Assembly (NCBI RefSeq): GCF_000720635.1
Contig: NZ_JOCF01000002.1
Coordinates: 1-64,000 of the forward strand
Length of the DNA stretch: 64,000 nt
Reading direction: 5' to 3'
DNA from: Streptomyces sp. NRRL WC-3742
GTDB lineage: Bacteria; Actinomycetota; Actinomycetes; Streptomycetales; Streptomycetaceae
Under the pieces are notes generated by a model, which was not told the DNA's origin, ran no database searches, and worked only from the letters and a program-made list of their open reading frames with translations. Positions 59,809 to 64,000 of the stretch are shown here, piece after piece (position 1 is the stretch's first letter; each line of letters starts with the position of its first letter). The position numbers and the translations under genes are program-made.

Positions 59809-60576
59809 TCATGCGGTCAGCAGGTGCTCGGCGATGTCCACGGCCGGCCGGACGGGGATGAGCCGCGCGGTGGTGCCCCCGAGCGGCCGGGTGGCGGCCA
59901 GGGCGGGCTCGGTGCCGAACAGCCGGGCGCCGAGGTCGCCGAAGTGCAGGTCGTCGAGGTCCGGCGCCCGGAAGGCCACCCACCCCTCCTCCCCCACGCA
60001 CCGGTACTCCCGCAGGGCGACGCCGGGCCGGCGCAGGTCGGCGAGGTGGAAGGCGGTGAAGTGGTCCATCGGCACGCCGAGCATCAGCACCCGGGCGTCG
60101 AGGTCGTAGAGCCGGCCCAGCGGCGACTCAGGCCCGAGGTGGGAGGTGAGGGGGTGCGCGGCGGTGATCTCCCGGGCGTGGCGGCCCAGCGCCGCCCAGG
60201 AGGTCTGCGGGTGGCTGCTGCGCAGGGCGCCGGGCCGGGTGCGGATGGCCTCGGAGAGGGCACCCACGGTCGGCGAGGCCGGGGTGGTGGCCGGGTCGAA
60301 GCGCGGCATGCCGGCGCGGTGGAGTTCGGCCTCCTCGGGGGTGAGCCCGGCGACGGCGTTCCGGTGGATCCGGGAGGTGGAGGAGTTCTCGGGGGTGGCG
60401 GTGTAGGCCACCAACGTCCCGTCGGGGCCGAGGACTTCGAGCAGGGCGTCGACCACGCCCCCGGCCCCGCCCTCCACCGGCCCGAGGGAGCGCAGCGACG
60501 CCTGGACGTGCAGCACCGTGCCGGGGCGGACACCGAGGTCGGTGAGCCCGGAGACGAGGGCGGGGACGGTCAGCAA
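59809..60576 (-). CDS. AAC(3)-family N-acetyltransferase
   Basis: 255 residues, aminoglycoside 3-N-acetyltransferase-like (Antibiotic_NAT) fold. Features: VSGLTDLGVRPGTVLHVQAS, EVLGPDGTLVAYTATPENSS, GALSEAIRTRPGALRSSHPQ with TSWAALG, and LMLGVPMDHFTAFHLAD. Related enzymes acetylate aminoglycosides, but many members have other amine targets. It lies 62 bp downstream of fxsB on the same strand, so a role in modifying the Fxs peptide is possible; self-resistance is less likely without an aminoglycoside gene cluster nearby. Confidence 0.88.
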   Translation of the reverse strand: MLTVPALVSGLTDLGVRPGTVLHVQASLRSLGPVEGGAGGVVDALLEVLGPDGTLVAYTATPENSSTSRIHRNAVAGLTPEEAELHRAGMPRFDPATTPASPTVGALSEAIRTRPGALRSSHPQTSWAALGRHAREITAAHPLTSHLGPESPLGRLYDLDARVLMLGVPMDHFTAFHLADLRRPGVALREYRCVGEEGWVAFRAPDLDDLHFGDLGARLFGTEPALAATRPLGGTTARLIPVRPAVDIAEHLLTA

Positions 60577-60638
60577 CGGGACTCCTCCGTGACGCAGGGA
60601 CGACGCGGGCGACGCGGGCGACTCGGCGATGCGGTTCC

Positions 60639-63059
60639 TCAGGCGCTCGCGAGGCGCTCCACGCGGGCCCGTTCGGCTTCCTGTTCGGCCGCCGCCGGCA
60701 GGGGCACGGCGAGCCAGGGGACCAGGCTCTCACGCATCCCCTCCGCGAACCGCTCTCCGAGCGCGGTCAGGGCTCGCGATTCGGCGAGCCGTTCGACCGC
60801 CTCCGCCGTGTACCGGCGCCAGAGCGCGAACTGGGCGCGCGCGCGATCGGCCGGCTCGCCCGCCAGCCCGTCGTAGGCGAGGGTGCGGGTGCCCCAGTAC
60901 TCGGTGACGGCCAGGTGCGCGTACGTGCCCTGGAGGAGCCCCTCCAGGGGGCGCGGGTCGGGCCGCCAGGGCGCGAAGTAGAGCCGGTCGTCGGCGCGTT
61001 CGTACAGGTCGTACAGGTCGAGCAGCGCCCCGAGCTTGACGTGCTGGAACTCGTGGGCGAGCAGCAGCGCGAGCGTCGGCGCCGTGGAGGGCCGGGCGAT
61101 GGCGACCGCGCCGTACGCCTGCCGGGCGGCCGAGCTGACGTCCCGCCCGGTGGGGCCGGGCCGCAGCGGGGTGACGGTCGTCAGCCCGGCCCGGATGCCC
61201 TCCGCGTAGGCGGGCAGGTCGCGCCCGATCAGCTCCCACGCCTCGCGCAACGCGCCCGTCCAGTCGGCCAGTTCGCCTTCGGAGAGCCGTCCGGCCACGG
61301 CGTGGTCGTGGCTGTCGCGCAGCGGGTCGACGTCTTCCAGGGCGACGGTCCAGCCCCCGGCGAGGCGCACCTGCCGAAGCGGCGCGTCCAGTTCCGTCCG
61401 GACCGTGCCGTCGGGGGCCCGCACCTCGAAGCCGTCCGGCAGCCCGGTGACGAGGGCCTCGCCGTCCGGCAGCGCGACCCGCCCGAGGGTCGGCAGGTGC
61501 AGCCAGCCGCCGCGCACGGGCACGGCCACCGAGTCGCCGCGCCCGGCCCGTACGGCGGCGGCCGCCGCGAGCGAGGCCAGCGGGCCGAGCCCGGTGGTGA
61601 GGTCCCCGCCGAGGCGCCGGGCGGCCCAGGTGCGGGCGTACGGGTGTGCGAGCACGGCGTCGACGGCGGCGGGGGCCACCACGTCGAGGGCCGCGAGCAG
61701 TGCCCAGGCGTCGCCGCGGCCGCGCCCGGAGGAGTCCCAGGCGGCGGCCAGCATCTCGCGGGTGAGGGCGAGTTGGGCGTCGCCGAGCGCGGTGAGGGCC
61801 TCGGCGCCGCCGTAGCCGCGGGCGAACTCGTCGAGGTGTTCGGCGGTGAGCGGGTGCGGGCGCACTGGCTCCCGCTCGCTGCCCTGGGCGGGGACGGGTG
61901 CCGCGCCTCCCCGGCCGGAGGAGCCGGAGGAGTCGGCGGAGTCGGAGGAGATGCCGTTGATGAGCGTCATGAGGTCCCCGCAGTAGACGGAGGGATGGTC
62001 GAAGCCGGCCCCGTCGTCGCCCCGGTAGCGGTGGGCGTACAGCCCGCCGCCGCAGGAGCGCACCACCGGGCAGGCGCGGCAGGTGGCGCTGAGCCCGGCC
62101 AGGCCGGACTGGCGCGCGGCGATGCCGGGATGGCGGGCGAGGTCGTCGATGCTGTGCCGGAAGACGTCGAGGCCCGTGACGGGGGCCCCGTCGTAGGCGG
62201 TCTTGAGGCTGTCGGCCTGCTCGAAGGTGCCGTCCGTCTCGACCACGGCGAGGTCGGAGGGTTCGAGGCCGAGCGATTCGGTGAGGCTGGAGAGCCCGCG
62301 CAGGGTCCGGTGGACGGACTCGAAGGTGCGGACGGCGAACGGGCGCCCGTCGGTTTCCCACAGCCTGTGGACAGCGAGCAGCCACTGCGCGTACGGGGTG
62401 GGGCCCCGGCCGGAGGGACGTTTCGGCGGCTCGTCCCAGGTGGCGTGCGGGAGCAGGAAGTCGACGGCGGGGGGCTCGAGTTCGGCGAGGGCCCGGTAGA
62501 CGGCCGCCGGGTCGTTCTCGACGTCGATCGTGCACAGCAGGCCCGCGTACAGGTGCCGGTAGGCGGGCTCGCGCAGCAGGGCGACGGCCTTCAGGACCTG
62601 GGGGTGGCTGGTGCGCCCGTCGGCGAAGCGGCGGTGGCGGTCGTTGGCGGCACGGTCGCCGTCGAGCGAGACTCCGACCTTGACGTCCAGCTCGGCGAAC
62701 AGGTCGCAGAACGCCCTGCCGAGCAGCACACCGTTGGTGTGGATGCGCAGGTCGAGGGTGCAGCCGCCCGGGAGCGCGGCGCGCAGGGTCTCGGCGGCGC
62801 GGCGCAACCGGTCCGGGCCGGCGAGCAGGGGTTCTCCCCCGTGCAGGACGACCCGGACGGCGGACAGCCGGTGGGCGGCCGCGTGCTCGCCGATGCGCTC
62901 GGCGGTCCTGGCCAGGACCTCGTCGGCGATGACCTTCGGTCGGGCGCGCCAGCTGGTGTCGGCGTGCTCGTACACGTAGCAGTGGTCGCAGGCGAGGTCG
63001 CAACGGCTGTGCATCTTGACCACGAATTGCGTCAGCGGAAGCGGAATTCGTGTCGGCAT
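60639..63059 (-). CDS. fxsB: FxsB: radical SAM/SPASM peptide maturase with C-terminal HExxH domain
   Basis: 806 residues. Radical SAM cluster CDLACDHCYVYEHAD (CxxxCxxC at 20-27) at the very N-terminus. SPASM-type cysteine cluster around 320-365: CRACPVVRSCGGGLYAHRYR and PSVYCGDLM. After a linker the second half carries HEFQH at about 669-673 (LLLAHEFQHVKLGALLDLYD), an HExxH metal-site motif. FxsB enzymes form cyclophane crosslinks on the C-terminal FxSxx of FxsA; the HExxH part resembles peptide beta-hydroxylase-like domains. ATG 63059, 56 bp after the fxsA stop. Confidence 0.93.
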   Translation of the reverse strand: MPTRIPLPLTQFVVKMHSRCDLACDHCYVYEHADTSWRARPKVIADEVLARTAERIGEHAAAHRLSAVRVVLHGGEPLLAGPDRLRRAAETLRAALPGGCTLDLRIHTNGVLLGRAFCDLFAELDVKVGVSLDGDRAANDRHRRFADGRTSHPQVLKAVALLREPAYRHLYAGLLCTIDVENDPAAVYRALAELEPPAVDFLLPHATWDEPPKRPSGRGPTPYAQWLLAVHRLWETDGRPFAVRTFESVHRTLRGLSSLTESLGLEPSDLAVVETDGTFEQADSLKTAYDGAPVTGLDVFRHSIDDLARHPGIAARQSGLAGLSATCRACPVVRSCGGGLYAHRYRGDDGAGFDHPSVYCGDLMTLINGISSDSADSSGSSGRGGAAPVPAQGSEREPVRPHPLTAEHLDEFARGYGGAEALTALGDAQLALTREMLAAAWDSSGRGRGDAWALLAALDVVAPAAVDAVLAHPYARTWAARRLGGDLTTGLGPLASLAAAAAVRAGRGDSVAVPVRGGWLHLPTLGRVALPDGEALVTGLPDGFEVRAPDGTVRTELDAPLRQVRLAGGWTVALEDVDPLRDSHDHAVAGRLSEGELADWTGALREAWELIGRDLPAYAEGIRAGLTTVTPLRPGPTGRDVSSAARQAYGAVAIARPSTAPTLALLLAHEFQHVKLGALLDLYDLYERADDRLYFAPWRPDPRPLEGLLQGTYAHLAVTEYWGTRTLAYDGLAGEPADRARAQFALWRRYTAEAVERLAESRALTALGERFAEGMRESLVPWLAVPLPAAAEQEAERARVERLASA

Positions 63060-63115
63060 GGACCTGGTGGTGATCCGGTCTGAGTTCGGCCTGGGTTCTT
63101 TCGGTGCCGGGCCGG

Positions 63116-63301
63116 TCAGATCGAGGAGTTGAAGGCCGCGACGGACACGAGGCCGGAGTCCGCACCGGGGAGCGCGCGCTGCAACCGGTTGGCGAGTTCC
63201 TCCGCGCCGAGTGCGGCGAGGTCGGCGAGGGACGGGCGCTCCGGCGTCTCCTGAGTGTCAGTGAGGTTGCCGGCCGGCCTGGTGCTGGTTACCGGAGTCA
63301 T
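63116..63301 (-). CDS. fxsA: FxsA: precursor peptide with C-terminal FxSxx motif
   Basis: 61 residues, ends SVAAFNSSI, fitting F-x-S-x-x-COOH exactly. The N-terminal leader is polar (MTPVTSTRPAGNLTDTQETP) and the middle has an amphipathic helix SLADLAALGAEELANRLQRA, likely recognised by the maturase. ATG 63301 has AAGGA 7 nt upstream. Precursor and maturase on the same strand, 56 bp apart. The substrate motif FNS is a three-residue unit for a Phe-Ser cyclophane link. Confidence 0.92.
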   Translation of the reverse strand: MTPVTSTRPAGNLTDTQETPERPSLADLAALGAEELANRLQRALPGADSGLVSVAAFNSSI

Positions 63302-63601
63302 GTTCGTTTCCTTAGGCGCGGTTAGGACCTGCCGAGTGCGGGTAGACCACCCGGTTGCGACCAAATGTAGTGCCCAAGCGGACTCCGCGCGGCACCTTGC
63401 CGCCCCAAGTTCGTCCGCTCGGCCCGTCCACACCATACGGCGGCGCGCTAAAGGCCCGGAATTCACCCGTTCAGCGGTCGCGCACTCCACCCGGACGCGC
63501 GCCGAAGGCCGTTGACCGGGCCTGGTGTTCGATTCCACCCCATGTGCCGTCTCGTCCCCCCGCCCGCCCGGGCCGCCGGCCTCGTCGCCGCGCCCGCACG
63601 G
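63302..63601. other. fxsA upstream region, no gene seen
   Basis: About 300 bp between fxsA and the HExxH protein gene. It should hold the fxsA promoter. I saw no convincing -10/-35 or inverted repeat. The stretch around 63355-63375 is slightly less GC-rich. Plus-strand frames here are Pro/Arg-rich and unlikely to be genes. Confidence 0.4.
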
Positions 63602-64000
63602 TCACCGGTTCGGGGCCGAATCATCGAGTGCCCCGGCGGCGCGCATCAGCTCCTCGGTGAATTCCCGCCCCTGAACGGTGAGTTCGCCGGATTCCAGCAG
63701 AGTTCGCCCGGCCGCCGAGGTGTGCCCCCGCCACAGCGCGAACTCCCGGGCCGCACGTACGGGTTCGCTCACTCCGGCCGCCGATTCGGCCGCCCAGAAG
63801 TCGGCGACGCCGAGGTGCGCGTACGTCCCCTGGAGCAGCGCCCCGACCGGGCGCAGATCCGGCCGCCAGGGGGCGTGGTAGACGGCGGCGCCGTTGGGCC
63901 GGTGCAGGGGCACCAGGTCCAGCAGGGCGCCGAGTTGGACGTGCAGGAACTCGTGCACCAGGGCCAGTGCCAACAGGACGGGCTCCGCCGGGAGCGAGGC
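63602..64000 (-). CDS. HExxH-motif peptide-modification protein, partial (5' end beyond window)
   Basis: The last 132 residues are in the window. VHEFLHVQLGALLDL has the HExxH motif and is plainly paralogous to the C-terminal domain of FxsB (HEFQHVKLGALLDLYD; both continue with YHAPWRPDLRPVGALLQGTYAHLG-type sequence, given here in part only). It continues as ESAAGVSEPVRAAREFALWR. These domains are described as putative peptide-modifying enzymes. The gene lies upstream of fxsA on the same strand; the start is missing. Confidence 0.85.
   Translation of the reverse strand, partial: ASLPAEPVLLALALVHEFLHVQLGALLDLVPLHRPNGAAVYHAPWRPDLRPVGALLQGTYAHLGVADFWAAESAAGVSEPVRAAREFALWRGHTSAAGRTLLESGELTVQGREFTEELMRAAGALDDSAPNR

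Noticed and set aside
59809..60576. AAC(3) gene taken as evidence for an antibiotic biosynthetic gene cluster
   Set aside because: No aminoglycoside or other biosynthetic genes are adjacent; the gene sits with fxsB instead.
60915..63083. 722-codon plus-strand open frame opposite fxsB
   Set aside because: Pure antisense of fxsB; no recognisable domain, while the minus strand has clear radical SAM, SPASM and HExxH motifs.
63302..63601. Search for a DmdR1-type iron box in front of the Fxs genes
   Set aside because: A short TTAGG-like sequence near 63312-63326 does not form the 19-bp inverted repeat expected for iron boxes.

Overview
The window is very GC-rich, uses GTG starts freely, has many 4-bp ATGA/GTGA overlaps and few AT-rich stretches. 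The gene set (futalosine menaquinone genes, ATP-binding/DUF397/DUF5753 clusters, a DmdR1-type iron regulator, zinc-binding anti-sigma factor, Fxs system genes) points to a chromosomal segment of a Streptomycetaceae actinomycete (Streptomyces or Kitasatospora). No rRNA, tRNA, CRISPR array, transposase or phage gene was recognised.

Layout. 0-3.3 kb: a NarL-type two-component system (kinase, then regulator, minus strand) divergent from a small membrane protein; the gap holds a duplicated palindromic element. 3.2-6 kb: EamA exporter, secreted cyclophilin, MazG-like pyrophosphohydrolase. 6-14.1 kb: a minus-strand menaquinone region with mqnA, a Ser/Thr kinase, mqnC, a degenerate amidohydrolase-like protein, a small membrane protein, menG and a geranylgeranyl-reductase-type flavoprotein. 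14.4-22.7 kb: cold-shock gene with structured leader, dicarboxylate symporter, two MFS permeases, LacI and GlxA-type regulators, DUF4229 protein, GNAT. 23-29 kb: RsbW-like ATPase, ECF sigma factor with overlapping anti-sigma gene, purU, a binding-protein lipoprotein. 29-39.5 kb: Pro/Gln-rich membrane protein, conserved HTH/TPR regulator, degenerate prim-pol protein, dmdR1, SIS protein, GT87 mannosyltransferase, SLATT-type membrane protein with an alpha/beta hydrolase, D-2-hydroxyacid dehydrogenase.

39.5-45 kb carries fxsC-fxsT, and 59.8-64 kb carries an HExxH protein, fxsA, fxsB and an AAC(3)-like acyltransferase. Together these form a split Fxs system: FxsA is a 61-residue peptide ending FNSSI, FxsB a radical SAM/SPASM maturase with a C-terminal HExxH domain, FxsC a TIR-like protein and FxsT a ParA-TIR-NB-ARC-TPR protein. 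This is the most interesting system in the window: a peptide-modifying enzyme set together with signalling ATPases whose biological output is not evident from sequence.

Between the two Fxs loci (45-59.8 kb) lies accessory DNA: uridine-kinase-like protein, two DUF397 paralogs, a GH113-like lipoprotein, a damaged ATPase / DUF5753 pair truncated head to head, GNAT plus methyltransferase, an EF-hand protein, an arsenic island (arsI and a CDF-type protein divergent from arsR-aquaporin-arsC-arsN-like acetyltransferase), a TetR-hydrolase operon, and a second two-component system.

Limits: all calls come from reading translations and motifs by eye. Start codons were chosen from ribosome-binding sites and family starts where possible; operator and terminator calls rest on visible symmetry only.
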